Positions 14,237 through 21,000 of a stretch of DNA of 44,995 bases are shown one piece after another. The stretch spans positions 1 through 44,995 of the IMG/VR virus record IMGVR_UViG_3300037247_000275; one strand, given 5' to 3'. Positions within the stretch are counted from its first letter, which is position 1; each line of letters begins with the position of its first letter. Made by a program: the position numbers and the translations under genes. The notes below the pieces were generated by a model. It worked only from the letters and a program-made list of their open reading frames with translations, made no database searches and was not told where the DNA came from. The stretch comes from a virus.

Positions 14237-14502
14237 AGTCTTAGCCCTAGTCGCAACCTCCAGTAACTCACAGTAGACTCACTGATACCTAACAACAACG
14301 CAACCTCCTTTAGACTACCCTCGGATAACAGTTCCTCGATCATTACTCCTAGTCTAGCCTCTATTAGTCTCATAGCTAGGGTCTTGTTCGGATCGTTAGG
14401 CTCATCGAGAGCAGGCTCAAGGTGTCCTTTACCTGTGCGCACAAGCCCACGATCCTTGAGTATCTTTCTCCTGACTCGCTCCTTAAACTGTATACCTCCC
14501 AT
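14233..14502 (-). CDS. HTH DNA-binding protein
   Basis: 89 residues. The C-terminal 45 residues form a helix-turn-helix of the sigma/transposase-like type: LLSEGSLKEVALLLGISESTVSYWRLRLGL. The N-terminal half is basic (RVRRKILKDRG) and Pro/Asp-rich. It sits directly upstream of the replication ATPase and may act at the origin or as a regulator. The A of the start codon is shared with the stop of the MazG-like gene. Confidence 0.75.
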   Translation of the reverse strand: MGGIQFKERVRRKILKDRGLVRTGKGHLEPALDEPNDPNKTLAMRLIEARLGVMIEELLSEGSLKEVALLLGISESTVSYWRLRLGLRL

Positions 14503-14852
14503 TAAGCCCTCTTACCTCCATGTCTATACGAGCGCGTCTTATTGTACTCCATCTTCATCTCGATCAGGTCTTGAAGGTTGAGACCGTGGACTTCACACAC
14601 ATCAAGTATACGAATGACTGCATCTGCTAACTCTATTCCCCAACCTTCAGGCTTCCGTGGTCCTTCTACTAGCGGTCCAGATGGTGCTCCCAGGTAGAAG
14701 TGGACAGGACTCTCTCGCCACGCCTCTAATGCCTCTGATATTTCAGAGTGTATGAGAGCCAAGACCATGCCGAAGTTCCTGTCATCCTCCCACCACCCCT
14801 TCTCTACTGCTGTCTCATGTATTTGTTTCTGTAGGTCAGATAGTGTGTTCAT
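14502..14852 (-). CDS. MazG-like nucleotide pyrophosphohydrolase
   Basis: 116 residues, all-alpha. The metal-binding helices are visible: EISEALEAW (E37, E40) and WGIELADAVIRILD (E74, D77), followed by KMEYNKTRSYRHGGK, typical of MazG-like phage enzymes. These hydrolyse NTPs or dNTPs to monophosphates, and some act on alarmones such as ppGpp. The phage role is probably nucleotide pool control or dampening of the host starvation response. It starts within the stop of the preceding gene (ATGA). Confidence 0.82.
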   Translation of the reverse strand: MNTLSDLQKQIHETAVEKGWWEDDRNFGMVLALIHSEISEALEAWRESPVHFYLGAPSGPLVEGPRKPEGWGIELADAVIRILDVCEVHGLNLQDLIEMKMEYNKTRSYRHGGKRA

Positions 14853-15139
14853 CTCTTCCTACTAATCCAGTCCCTGAACCTGAGTATCCAGTAGCCTAGC
14901 CAGATTCTCATTCCTTCTCCCCTCCAATGGCAGCACAAGGATTGTCCATAATGCTCAGACCATACTCCACTGCCAAGCACCTTATAGATTTCTCCCGCTC
15001 TGGTCGATGGCCTATGTAACTGAGACAGGCCCATGAAGGGATTTACCACCACATAGTCATAGTCCTTCAACCAAGCCTCAATGCGAGGCTGAATGATGTG
15101 GTCTACCTCAGTGGAGGGTACAGCCTTGATAACTCTCAT
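14849..15139 (-). CDS. Hypothetical protein
   Basis: The start is ATG 15139, with GAGGAGG 4 bp upstream and an ATGA overlap; length 96. It is a mixed sequence with a short Cys pair (SLCCHWRGEG) and an aromatic, basic C-terminus (IWLGYWILRFRDWISRKR). The fold is unclear; the pattern VVNPFMGLSQLHRPSTRAGEIY may hold an active or binding site, but I do not recognise it. Confidence 0.68.
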   Translation of the reverse strand: MRVIKAVPSTEVDHIIQPRIEAWLKDYDYVVVNPFMGLSQLHRPSTRAGEIYKVLGSGVWSEHYGQSLCCHWRGEGMRIWLGYWILRFRDWISRKR

Positions 15140-15579
15140 TTCCCCTCCTCGATGGCAGCAGGCCATAGAATTCGCTCAACGTCTCTCTTTACCAACCCCT
15201 GCCAAGTGCCGCTGACGTGCCCCTTTGCTAACTTGTCAACGTATGTCTGTACTGCATCTAGCCGTTCCTTCCGCTGCTCTGCCAGCGCCTTGTAGCGGTC
15301 ACGCTCCTCGGTGAGGTCATTTCTGCCATCGCGTTCAGCCCCGAAGTGCTTGGCGGCGTGTTCATGGCAGAAGCCATCATCGCACCAGTAGCAGATGTAC
15401 ACCGCCTTACTCAGTGGTGTTTCACCAGCACTACGACACGGGTTACAGTATTGCCTCTCGGCCTCCTCCACCCTGGCCTGCAAAGCGTCACGCTCAGTCT
15501 CTAGCTCGGCGATGTTCGCATGAGCCTCTGGATACTCCTCAGCAAAGTGGCCTCGCTCTGGTCTACAGCACACCGGCAT
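15136..15579 (-). CDS. Coiled-coil protein with central zinc-binding insert
   Basis: 147 residues. An N-terminal coiled coil (ELETERDALQARVEEAERQ), a central Cys/His group (YCNPC, YICYWCDDGFCHEHAAKHF) and a second coiled coil (LTEERDRYKALAEQRKERL) are visible. The metal site resembles a B-box or PHD-like double zinc site. GC content is higher than in the flanking genes. It overlaps the next upstream gene by 17 bp. Confidence 0.68.
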   Translation of the reverse strand: MPVCCRPERGHFAEEYPEAHANIAELETERDALQARVEEAERQYCNPCRSAGETPLSKAVYICYWCDDGFCHEHAAKHFGAERDGRNDLTEERDRYKALAEQRKERLDAVQTYVDKLAKGHVSGTWQGLVKRDVERILWPAAIEEGK

Positions 15580-15901
15580 ACCTCTGGCAGTCTAGGCAAC
15601 CCGCTTCGTCGCCTCCATAGTAACCATGTGTTTCCCAGTTGTGCTGCCGCTTAGCCTTAACTAGCACGGCCTGAGACTTCTCCACCCGCTCCTGTAGGCG
15701 GAGCAGCTTGTCGTGCTCCTCATCGTACTGGCACTTCAGGCCATCGTATCCGTCCTGTAGGCGGGCGTTCTCGGCCTCTAGTTCAGCGAGGTGGCAGGAT
15801 GGGCAGCGTGTTTTTAACATAGCCAACGGCGCACCATGAGGGCACCGGCCTATGTTGTCCTTTGGCCCTAGTTGCCGACTTATTCCCTTTGGACTTGCCA
15901 T
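15563..15901 (-). CDS. Coiled-coil protein with Cys pairs
   Basis: 112 residues with GGGGG about 8 bp before ATG. Cys pairs CPHG and CPSCHL lie in the first 40 residues and CLDC near the C-terminus, flanking a long coiled coil (LAELEAENARLQDGYDGLK, KLLRLQERVEKSQAVL). It resembles the neighbouring gene in layout, and the two may be distant relatives or partners. Function unknown. Confidence 0.66.
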   Translation of the reverse strand: MASPKGISRQLGPKDNIGRCPHGAPLAMLKTRCPSCHLAELEAENARLQDGYDGLKCQYDEEHDKLLRLQERVEKSQAVLVKAKRQHNWETHGYYGGDEAGCLDCQRYAGVL

Positions 15902-15904
15902 TAT

Positions 15905-16372
15905 CTATTCCCCCTTCAGGATGCGGTCAGCCCAAACACGGTCTTGATCTTTCTGTTCCTCTGACAGTTCTGCGTAAGGCACCCACATCTTTTCCCAGCG
16001 GGCCAGCCGCGTCGCTGTAATCGCCTCTACGTCAGCGATAGCCCGTGACCACTCCACCCACTGCTCATGCTCCAACGCCGCGAGCCGTTCCCTGTCCAGC
16101 TTCCCCTGCGCCTCCTCTAGCGCCGTGACAAGCTGGGGGATGTCGGTGCGGGCGTGAACAATGAAGTCAGTGTTAGCCCGCAACCCTCCCAGCTTATCTA
16201 ATGGCATCACTCGCGCAATGAGTTTGGTTAGGTATGAGTTGGCGATACATCCTGGCTCTGGTGCTAAGACCCACGGACCCTCCGTCGCCGCCTCGTACCG
16301 CGCCTTTATCGCTGGGATGTCAGGCTTACTGCCACTGACACCAGGGCCAGGGACTCGTTCGGGTTCCTTCAT
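15905..16372 (-). CDS. Conserved phage two-part hypothetical protein (Ead/Ea22-like N-terminus)
   Basis: 155 residues with GGAGG 7 bp before ATG. The N-terminal part (IKARYEAATEGPWVL ... NTDFIVHARTDIPQLVTALEEA) is a pattern seen in many phage early genes. The C-terminal part (LEHEQWVEWSRAIAD ... EKMWVPYAELSEEQKDQDRVWADRIL) is a second motif common in phages and normally found alone. The gene looks like a fusion of two early-gene modules. Function unknown for both. Confidence 0.75.
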   Translation of the reverse strand: MKEPERVPGPGVSGSKPDIPAIKARYEAATEGPWVLAPEPGCIANSYLTKLIARVMPLDKLGGLRANTDFIVHARTDIPQLVTALEEAQGKLDRERLAALEHEQWVEWSRAIADVEAITATRLARWEKMWVPYAELSEEQKDQDRVWADRILKGE

Positions 16373-16874
16373 GGCTTAACCTCCAACTCACAGCTAGGTT
16401 CGGCGCGGCGAGGTACATATCCTCTACCGTGTAGCCCATGCTCAATATCAGGTCGTGATGTAGCTCCACATCTATTTGTCCCAGCCCAACATAGGGCCAG
16501 TTGGTATCCTTGGTCGGGTCGAGGGTGGCCTCGCAGAAGAATATTGCTATCCAATACTCACATCCTTGGGGCCAGGGGTAGGAACAAATGGTGTCTCTGA
16601 CTCTATCCGTAGTAGTTCTCTGCGTCGGTACCACCTCCGCAACATCACCTCTATCCCCGCTCCCAGGAGTTGATCTAGCATCGGAGGCGGCGAGAGTAGG
16701 TGTACCTCCCTGTGCTTGCAGGTCAGCCAGTGGAATAAGTCTAGCATCTATTTTCTCCGTCGCTCTAACGCCCGCAGCCACTTCTGTAACTTGGCCTGCT
16801 CCTGACCGCTCACTCCCCAACGGTATTCCATCATATCCTCCTGTGGTCAACAGCAGCCCTACGACCGCTATCAC
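16326..16874 (-). CDS. Lysozyme-like (transglycosylase-type) protein with N-terminal membrane segment
   Basis: 182 residues from GTG 16874, which has no good ribosome site. A CTG at 16889 in the same frame follows GAGGAGG by 4 bp and would add IRWLV, giving a complete hydrophobic signal (WLVIAVVGLLLTTGG). A long disordered Ala/Thr/Gly stretch then leads to a C-terminal domain of about 85 residues. This has IFFCEATLDP, PYVGLGQIDVELH, LAAPNLAVSWRLSHEGT and WPWC, like lysozyme-fold SLT domains. It is probably exported and acts on peptidoglycan. It overlaps the next gene by 47 bp. Confidence 0.62.
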   Translation of the reverse strand: MIAVVGLLLTTGGYDGIPLGSERSGAGQVTEVAAGVRATEKIDARLIPLADLQAQGGTPTLAASDARSTPGSGDRGDVAEVVPTQRTTTDRVRDTICSYPWPQGCEYWIAIFFCEATLDPTKDTNWPYVGLGQIDVELHHDLILSMGYTVEDMYLAAPNLAVSWRLSHEGTRTSPWPWCQWQ

Positions 16875-16885
16875 TAACCATCGAA

Positions 16886-17140
16886 TCAGTCAGCCTCCTC
16901 TAGCATTTGCCTGTCCCGCATCTCGTCGTACAGCCTGTCAGGATCAGGCTCTTCCTTCTCAATGTCCTCAGCGTGGTCGTTGTCACACAACAGCCACCTC
17001 TCATCCTTGTAACTCATCTCCATTGTAGGCGCACCACATTGAGAGCAGGTCTCATCCGATTCCTTTTCAGAGTCTGGTCCTGCTATCTCATACTCATTGC
17101 CTGTCACTCCTGGCGGGTAGTCCCATCCGAACAGCCTCAT
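16886..17140 (-). CDS. Conserved small zinc-binding phage protein
   Basis: 84 residues. It begins with MRLFGWDYPPGVTGNEYEI, a signature found at the start of many short phage proteins. There is one CSQC pair and a later Cys/His (LLCDNDH) that together may bind zinc, and an acidic C-terminus (EEPDPDRLYDEMRDRQMLEEA). It overlaps the preceding gene by 4 bp. Confidence 0.72.
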   Translation of the reverse strand: MRLFGWDYPPGVTGNEYEIAGPDSEKESDETCSQCGAPTMEMSYKDERWLLCDNDHAEDIEKEEPDPDRLYDEMRDRQMLEEAD

Positions 17141-17361
17141 GGCCCCATCCTAAACAACACTGCCCCGCATGACCTACATCTGGTACTCTCCCTCGGATAA
17201 CCAGAGAACCTATGCTTACCTGTGTTAGCGACAGCGCATGACGATGCCGCTTTGCTAATGCTTTCCCACATTGTACTCATGGCATTGAGGAAGAGGAAGT
17301 CAGGCTTTAGTTTCACTGTCGCATTGAGCTGGTCTGCCTCTTCTACAGGTGTGTTGTCCAT
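17137..17361 (-). CDS. Hypothetical protein with C-terminal Cys pair
   Basis: 74 residues, with a TAATG overlap to the upstream 56-residue gene. The C-terminal end holds CRSCGAVLF, a half zinc ribbon, with another Cys at AASSCAVA. No family recognised. Confidence 0.62.
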   Translation of the reverse strand: MDNTPVEEADQLNATVKLKPDFLFLNAMSTMWESISKAASSCAVANTGKHRFSGYPRESTRCRSCGAVLFRMGP

Positions 17362-17531
17362 TACAGCAAACCTTTAGGCTTGGCACAAGAACAGCTTAGA
17401 TACCAGGTAGGCTGCAACCCACCCTTCCCAGTATCCACCATGCCACGCCTAGCCTCTCTCGGTGACTTACATTCGGGGCAGAACAGGTAGGTGCCTGGGA
17501 TATGTGCGTGTCCGCATCCTGAGGTGAACAT
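17361..17531 (-). CDS. 56-residue zinc-ribbon protein
   Basis: Start ATG 17531 overlaps the stop of the upstream gene as TAATG, and its own stop overlaps the next start in the same way. The peptide begins MFTSGCGHAHIPGTYLFCPE and has Cys at CGHAH, CPEC and CSCAK, which suits a zinc ribbon. The fit between both neighbours to the base makes it a firm gene call despite its size. Confidence 0.72.
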   Translation of the reverse strand: MFTSGCGHAHIPGTYLFCPECKSPREARRGMVDTGKGGLQPTWYLSCSCAKPKGLL

Positions 17532-17962
17532 TAGGAGTCCTCTCTTACTGTGTGATTGTACAGAGCCTCCGCCGCTTCCAGGTTTTCTTGTGACTCCCCT
17601 TCTGCATCAGCCATCGCTTGCTCATAGTTGGCACAGTCTAGGTGTACCTCACCATTCTTAGAGGGCTTGTTGCAGAGAGGGCAAATCTCAGGTACAGGTT
17701 CTAGTCCACAGGCTGCTAGGAATTGCTCACGGTCGAAGCCTGTGATCTTACAGTCCTCGCTGTATCCGGTGTCATGCTCGCCGTGAAAGGAGCACCTCTT
17801 GGGGTTGTCGGCGGCGAAGAGGTCAGCGAAGGTGTGCTTTAGATTGATTACAGCACCAGCAGCGCTCAGGCCCTCAGGTCTTCCCGATGTCTCCTGAAAG
17901 TGCTGCTCCTCTGCTAGGATTCGGGCCACGTCCTCGTAATGCTGCTTACTGTACCTACTCAC
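17531..17962 (-). CDS. Conserved phage early protein with zinc motif
   Basis: The start is GTG 17962 with GGAGG 5 bp upstream, giving a protein that opens with SRYSKQHYEDVARILAEE, the usual beginning of this phage family; length 143. LKHTFADLFAADNPKRC follows, then CPLCNKPSKNGEVHLDC as a zinc-binding region. The function of the family is unknown. It overlaps its upstream neighbour as GTGA. Confidence 0.78.
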   Translation of the reverse strand: MSRYSKQHYEDVARILAEEQHFQETSGRPEGLSAAGAVINLKHTFADLFAADNPKRCSFHGEHDTGYSEDCKITGFDREQFLAACGLEPVPEICPLCNKPSKNGEVHLDCANYEQAMADAEGESQENLEAAEALYNHTVREDS

Positions 17963-18204
17963 GACGGCCTCCATCCTCTCTGATACAGCTTGTTGGCCTT
18001 AGACATAACAGTGGTAATCCTGTACATGGCTATGGCCTCGTTCTTGCTGCGTGGGTCTAGGACATCAGCAATCCTGTCTATCAGGACCTCCATGTTGCCA
18101 TCGTCTAGACCATCGAACGGCCTCTCTGCGTGTTCCTTGCAACGAGGACAGCCATCGTCCAGTCCATTCTCCCTGATCGAGGGATGTCCGATATGTGCAG
18201 TCAT
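17959..18204 (-). CDS. Conserved small early protein
   Basis: 81 residues with GGAAGGAG 7 bp before ATG. GLDDGCPRCKEHAERPFDGL is a pattern shared by short early proteins of several phage groups. The C-terminal half is helical (AIAMYRITTVMSKANKLYQRGWRP). It has a single CxxC pair. Function unknown. Confidence 0.72.
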   Translation of the reverse strand: MTAHIGHPSIRENGLDDGCPRCKEHAERPFDGLDDGNMEVLIDRIADVLDPRSKNEAIAMYRITTVMSKANKLYQRGWRPS

Positions 18205-18482
18205 CGTGGTTCTCCTTCCAACTCCTCACCTCCATGTACTAGAGCTAAAGGCTTCCTGACAAGGGCATCAATAGCCTCCTCAGCATCCAGGCGCCCTTCA
18301 TCACAGCCGTCCTCTTTCATCTCCTCATCCACGAACTTGAGGAGTAGCTGTGCATATTCGGGATGCCTTATGGCTAGCCTTATACCAGTCTCGATGCCTA
18401 TACAGTGAGCAGTGTGGCCTAGGCCATCACCTATTAACTGAGAAGTAATTTCCTGTATGGCTTTCACGCCTCGTCCTGACAT
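18201..18482 (-). CDS. Hypothetical protein
   Basis: 93 residues, starting after the repeated leader motif with AGAGGAG 6 bp upstream. It is helical and acidic toward the C-terminus (FVDEEMKEDGCDEGRLDAEEAIDALV), with no recognised motif. It overlaps the following gene by 4 bp. Confidence 0.65.
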   Translation of the reverse strand: MSGRGVKAIQEITSQLIGDGLGHTAHCIGIETGIRLAIRHPEYAQLLLKFVDEEMKEDGCDEGRLDAEEAIDALVRKPLALVHGGEELEGEPR

Positions 18483-18486
18483 TCTA

Positions 18487-18505
18487 TCTCCTCTCTAAGT
18501 TATGG
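18487..18505 (-). promoter_or_regulatory. Second copy of the 19-bp leader motif
   Basis: CCATAACTTAGAGAGGAGA on the - strand matches the copy at 11671-11689 at 18 of 19 positions. Both stand just before a start codon and after a GC-rich, hairpin-prone interval of about 75 bases. The interval 18506-18580 has no convincing gene; a 30-codon frame there lacks a ribosome site. Confidence 0.45.
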
Positions 18506-18580
18506 AGGGGCCACCGCATAGTCAAGGCCAACGGGGGTGCGGACTTCAACTCCTTAGGAAGGTGCGGCAGCCCCATGAGG

Positions 18581-18733
18581 CTAGCGTTGGCTAGGCGTCC
18601 CACCGTTCAGGAAGTTGACACGATGAGCAGCTTCCTCACTGGATGAGAAATCCTGGTCAGAGTGCCATACGCCTTGAGGGTCGTAGAAGCCTGTCGTGTA
18701 CAGTCCAGGCTCCGACTGTATGTAGACCCACAT
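18581..18733 (-). CDS. 50-residue conserved phage protein
   Basis: ATG 18733 lies 2 bases after the TAA of the upstream gene. The peptide has TTGFYDPQGVWHSDQDF followed by SSSEEAAHRVNFLNGG. This GFYDPxGxWHxxxD...EEAAxRVxxLNGG pattern recurs in small proteins of many phages, which makes this a confident call for so short a gene. Function unknown. Confidence 0.78.
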   Translation of the reverse strand: MWVYIQSEPGLYTTGFYDPQGVWHSDQDFSSSEEAAHRVNFLNGGTPSQR

Positions 18734-18735
18734 GG

Positions 18736-18897
18736 TTAGTTGGCCTCTATAGTGACAGTAATGGACTGAGGCGCACCACCTGGGAAGGCGGTCTGCTGGA
18801 TATATAAGGTACTTAGCTCACTGTCCTCGTCCGCTACCATCTTGTCATACCTGTACGTCCTCTTCGTGGTCCTGGTCAGGGTCAGTATGTATTGCAT
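18736..18897 (-). CDS. 53-residue conserved phage protein
   Basis: ATG 18897 has AGAGGAG 6 bp upstream and overlaps the preceding stop (TGATG). The sequence LTLTRTTKRTYRYDK ... LYIQQTAFPGGAPQSITVTIE fits a known kind of short beta-rich phage early protein (TLYIxKxAxxxxPxxIxVTIE). Function unknown. Confidence 0.78.
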   Translation of the reverse strand: MQYILTLTRTTKRTYRYDKMVADEDSELSTLYIQQTAFPGGAPQSITVTIEAN

Positions 18898-19004
18898 CAG
18901 TTTCTCCTCTCCTGCATCTTCAACACTAGGTACTCCTTCATGGCATCATCTCGACGCTCACGACCGAGCCTGGTCAACAATTCTTCCAGCTCCTTCTCAG
19001 TCAC
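18897..19004 (-). CDS. 35-residue hypothetical protein
   Basis: GTG 19004 overlaps the TGA of the DUF2786 gene, and the TGA overlaps the ATG of the next gene. The peptide is almost all charged helix (EKELEELLTRLGRERRDDAM ...). The nearest ribosome site (GGAGGAG) is about 13 bp upstream, so translation probably depends on coupling. Moderate support only. Confidence 0.5.
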   Translation of the reverse strand: MTEKELEELLTRLGRERRDDAMKEYLVLKMQERRN

Positions 19005-19714
19005 GTTAGTCTTTTCCTCTCTCCTCCCACTTGCCGGCCCTCTGGCGATATGGACACGCCATCAGCCGCAGTGACACCTACATTGTAAGCAGCACCATTG
19101 AATCTCACCGTTCGGTTGACCAGTCCACCAGGATAGGCCTGCTTCACGAAGTTATTGTTCTCAGCACCTAGGTCCACCACTAAGGCTCTCACATTGGAGT
19201 CTCGGCCTTCCTCAAATGCCTTCTGCTCGGCCAGCCTCTCTTTCAATCTGGTGATGATACCGAAGGCGAACCCGTCCTTCCAGTCCTGCTCCCAAGTGCC
19301 CTCATCAACCTGATCCAGCACCAGAGCCTCTATCCCCCATCGTTCATGTGTGAGGTCAGCCACCTGTCCCATCAACCACAGTGACATCGCCTTGGTAGCG
19401 GCTACGTTGTGTGGCCTACCAATGACACGCATCGTTCGGCCTGTCGCTATGACCCTACAGTAGTTGTGCTGTGCCACGATGTTGGTCAGGCTAGGCCTCC
19501 ATCTGTTAGCATACTTGTAGTCGAACTCCTCATTCACAACCGTCTGCGTCTCACCGTCCGCACCTGCCTCCACTTCCACCATATCCAGGTTGTGCTTGAG
19601 CAGGAGCGCGTGAGCCCTCTCCATTGCTAGGCTAGCCTCATGCTCACTAGCACCTGCATCATTAGCCAGCCTGAGTAGCGCCCTGATCTTCTCCTCTATA
19701 CTACTTGCCGGCAT
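19001..19714 (-). CDS. DUF2786-domain protein
   Basis: I choose ATG 19714, with GAGGGG about 8 bp upstream; length 237. The N-terminus IEEKIRALLRLANDAGASEHEASLAMERAHALLLKHNL is a clear DUF2786 signature. A longer C-terminal part of the kind usually paired with it follows (PHNVAATKAMSLWLMGQVADL, YPGGLVNRTVRFNGAAYNVG). The molecular role of the family is not established; it is common on phages and plasmids. Confidence 0.82.
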   Translation of the reverse strand: MPASSIEEKIRALLRLANDAGASEHEASLAMERAHALLLKHNLDMVEVEAGADGETQTVVNEEFDYKYANRWRPSLTNIVAQHNYCRVIATGRTMRVIGRPHNVAATKAMSLWLMGQVADLTHERWGIEALVLDQVDEGTWEQDWKDGFAFGIITRLKERLAEQKAFEEGRDSNVRALVVDLGAENNNFVKQAYPGGLVNRTVRFNGAAYNVGVTAADGVSISPEGRQVGGERKRLT

Positions 19715-19896
19715 AGCTGCCACCCCTCTTCCCTCATTTCAGCCACCAGCAGCAGCAGGCGCAGAGGACTCACCTCTTCACCATGCCTGATGTAGGTCTG
19801 CTTGTCCTCGTCAAACTCCCACATCCACCACTCCACTTCGAGGCCTCTGGCCCATGTAGCGCGGCAGGCTCGGAGTCCTGTGTTAGGAGTCTCCAT
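19696..19896 (-). CDS. Hypothetical protein
   Basis: 66 residues with ATG overlapping the stop of the upstream gene. It contains WARGLEVEWWMWEFDED and ends with a helix (PLRLLLLVAEMREEGWQL). No motif recognised; tight packing supports the call. Confidence 0.6.
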   Translation of the reverse strand: METPNTGLRACRATWARGLEVEWWMWEFDEDKQTYIRHGEEVSPLRLLLLVAEMREEGWQLCRQVV

Positions 19897-20087
19897 TACT
19901 GCCTGCCCGCCTCGCCATCATCATATCCTTCGTAGTAGCACCAGTCAGTCAGCTTGACCACTAACTGCTTTAGCCGTGTGTCAATAGGAGACACGTTGAC
20001 CAAGAAGTCGAGGGTCTCCTTGTCCTTAGCACTAGCATCGGAGTCACTGAGGAACTGTGCTAGCAGGTCTTCCTGTTCGTCTGCCAT
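19896..20087 (-). CDS. Hypothetical acidic protein
   Basis: 63 residues, acidic (DEQEDLLAQFLSDSDASAKD), with a helical middle and a C-terminal YYEGYDDGEAGRQ. The start overlaps the TGA of the upstream 50-residue gene. No family recognised. Confidence 0.62.
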   Translation of the reverse strand: MADEQEDLLAQFLSDSDASAKDKETLDFLVNVSPIDTRLKQLVVKLTDWCYYEGYDDGEAGRQ

Positions 20088-20239
20088 CAGTCTCTCACTG
20101 AATGGCCGTTGCCAGCCAGCCCCTGCTCGATCTGCCTACGCATCTCTGCTGGCAGCACCGACCATTGCTTAGACTGACGCAGAGCCTTGACTGCATTGAC
20201 TAGGTTGATGGACACTAACACCATCTTAGGCTTGCTCAT
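20087..20239 (-). CDS. 50-residue hypothetical protein
   Basis: ATG 20239 has AGGAG about 7 bp upstream and a TGATG overlap at its end. It begins MSKPKMVLVSINLVNAVKAL and continues with a helix containing VLPAEMRRQIEQGL. The region is otherwise free of genes on this strand, and the signals match those of neighbours. Confidence 0.65.
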   Translation of the reverse strand: MSKPKMVLVSINLVNAVKALRQSKQWSVLPAEMRRQIEQGLAGNGHSVRD

Positions 20240-20295
20240 TATGACTCTCCTATGAGACTACTAGCCTCTGTTACTCTTCTGTAGGCTGCTGTCAT
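20239..20295 (-). CDS. 18-residue ORF, possible leader peptide
   Basis: ATG 20295 follows GAGAGGAGG by 9 bases, and its TAA overlaps the ATG of the next gene (TAATG). The peptide is MTAAYRRVTEASSLIGES. The good ribosome site and the coupling argue for translation; the size leaves open whether it is a leader or a working microprotein. Confidence 0.45.
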   Translation of the reverse strand: MTAAYRRVTEASSLIGES

Positions 20296-20324
20296 TGATA
20301 CTCACCTCCTCTCTCATGGTTCTG

Positions 20325-20600
20325 CTACACGTTAAGCAGGTCCTTCACTAGTGGCTCCACGCTTATAACCTTGTCGGATGGCACGTAGTACCAGGTCCGA
20401 GGTCGGCCATCAGGAGTTACGAACGCTTGAAACTCCTGCTCGCTGAAACAGATACCCGCTGCGGAAAATGGCCCGTTGTCTATGAGGCACACCAAAGCTG
20501 AACCGTCAGGGGCAGGCCAGCTAGGAGTCCCTACTTCGTCTCCATGCTCCTGCAACCAGTCTTCCTTGGTCTGGTCAGGTGGGTTGATGTAGTATCCCAT
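20325..20600 (-). CDS. Conserved phage protein (MGYYINP family)
   Basis: ATG 20600 is fixed by GAGAGGAGG 8 bp upstream; length 91. The opening MGYYINPPDQTKEDWLQEHG is a typical start for a group of small early phage proteins. The rest is a compact mixed fold (ALVCLIDNGPFSAAGICFSEQEFQAF). Its mRNA begins with a candidate structured element at 20622-20748. Function unknown. Confidence 0.78.
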   Translation of the reverse strand: MGYYINPPDQTKEDWLQEHGDEVGTPSWPAPDGSALVCLIDNGPFSAAGICFSEQEFQAFVTPDGRPRTWYYVPSDKVISVEPLVKDLLNV

Positions 20601-20621
20601 TAGTCTCACCTCCTCTCTACT

Positions 20622-20748
20622 GATCGACTCAGCGCCGCCACCGAGGAGACCACTACCAGTTCGTGTCCTGAAAGAGCACTCATCCTCAAGTGGTGAGAGG
20701 ACAGTGTTATCAGGCGCATATATCCTCAGCAGCGGCGCTCAATCGACC
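20622..20748 (-). ncRNA. Candidate structured RNA leader with 17-bp outer stem
   Basis: Arms at 20622-20638 and 20732-20748 pair over 17 positions with one mismatch and two G-U pairs. On the - strand the 5' arm is GGTCGATTGAGCGCCGC and the 3' arm is GCGGCGCTGAGTCGATC. Inside the 93-nt loop are further pairs such as TGTCCT with AGGACA and CTCA with TGAG. The element lies between the stop of the 35-residue gene and the ribosome site of the gene at 20600. It could be a riboswitch-like or protein-binding leader. It has no U-run, so it is not a simple terminator. Confidence 0.55.
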
Positions 20749-20846
20749 AGACAACTCAAGCACCGACCTCTAAACGGATTCAGTAAGGTAGGCTTGTTAC
20801 AGGAGGTACAGTGTCCGTGGCTGTGTTCACTTTTATGTTGTCTCAT
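20739..20846 (-). CDS. 35-residue zinc-ribbon microprotein
   Basis: ATG 20846 lies 2 bases after the stop of the upstream microprotein. The peptide has a His-rich start (MRQHKSEHSHGH), CTSCNKPTLL and GRCLSC, two CxxC pairs separated by 14 residues, a minimal zinc ribbon. The Cys pattern is the main evidence. No ribosome site of its own; coupling is likely. Its stop codon lies in the outer stem of the structured leader. Confidence 0.6.
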   Translation of the reverse strand: MRQHKSEHSHGHCTSCNKPTLLNPFRGRCLSCLVD

Positions 20847-20848
20847 GG

Positions 20849-20914
20849 CTACATACTCAGCATGTACGCCACTATGATGCCAGTGAACATGATGTATCCT
20901 ACGGCTCTAAGCAT
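20849..20914 (-). CDS. 21-residue membrane microprotein
   Basis: ATG 20914 has AAAGGA 6 bp upstream. The peptide MLRAVGYIMFTGIIVAYMLS plus a final Met is one hydrophobic segment after a single Arg. It resembles tiny phage membrane peptides. Support is from the ribosome site, from composition, and from the following zinc-ribbon ORF placed 2 bases downstream. Confidence 0.45.
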   Translation of the reverse strand: MLRAVGYIMFTGIIVAYMLSM

Positions 20915-21000
20915 GGTGCATCCTTTCTCGTAGCTCTAACCACAATGCTACTAACCCAACCAAGGCCAGCCACTATCTCTAATGGCTGACGTTGGTGAGG

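Noticed and set aside
18487-18577. A 30-codon - strand frame (MGLPHLPKELKSAPP...) in the leader before the gene at 18482
   Set aside because: There is no ribosome site, it covers the conserved leader motif, and no family pattern is seen. It is kept as noncoding leader.
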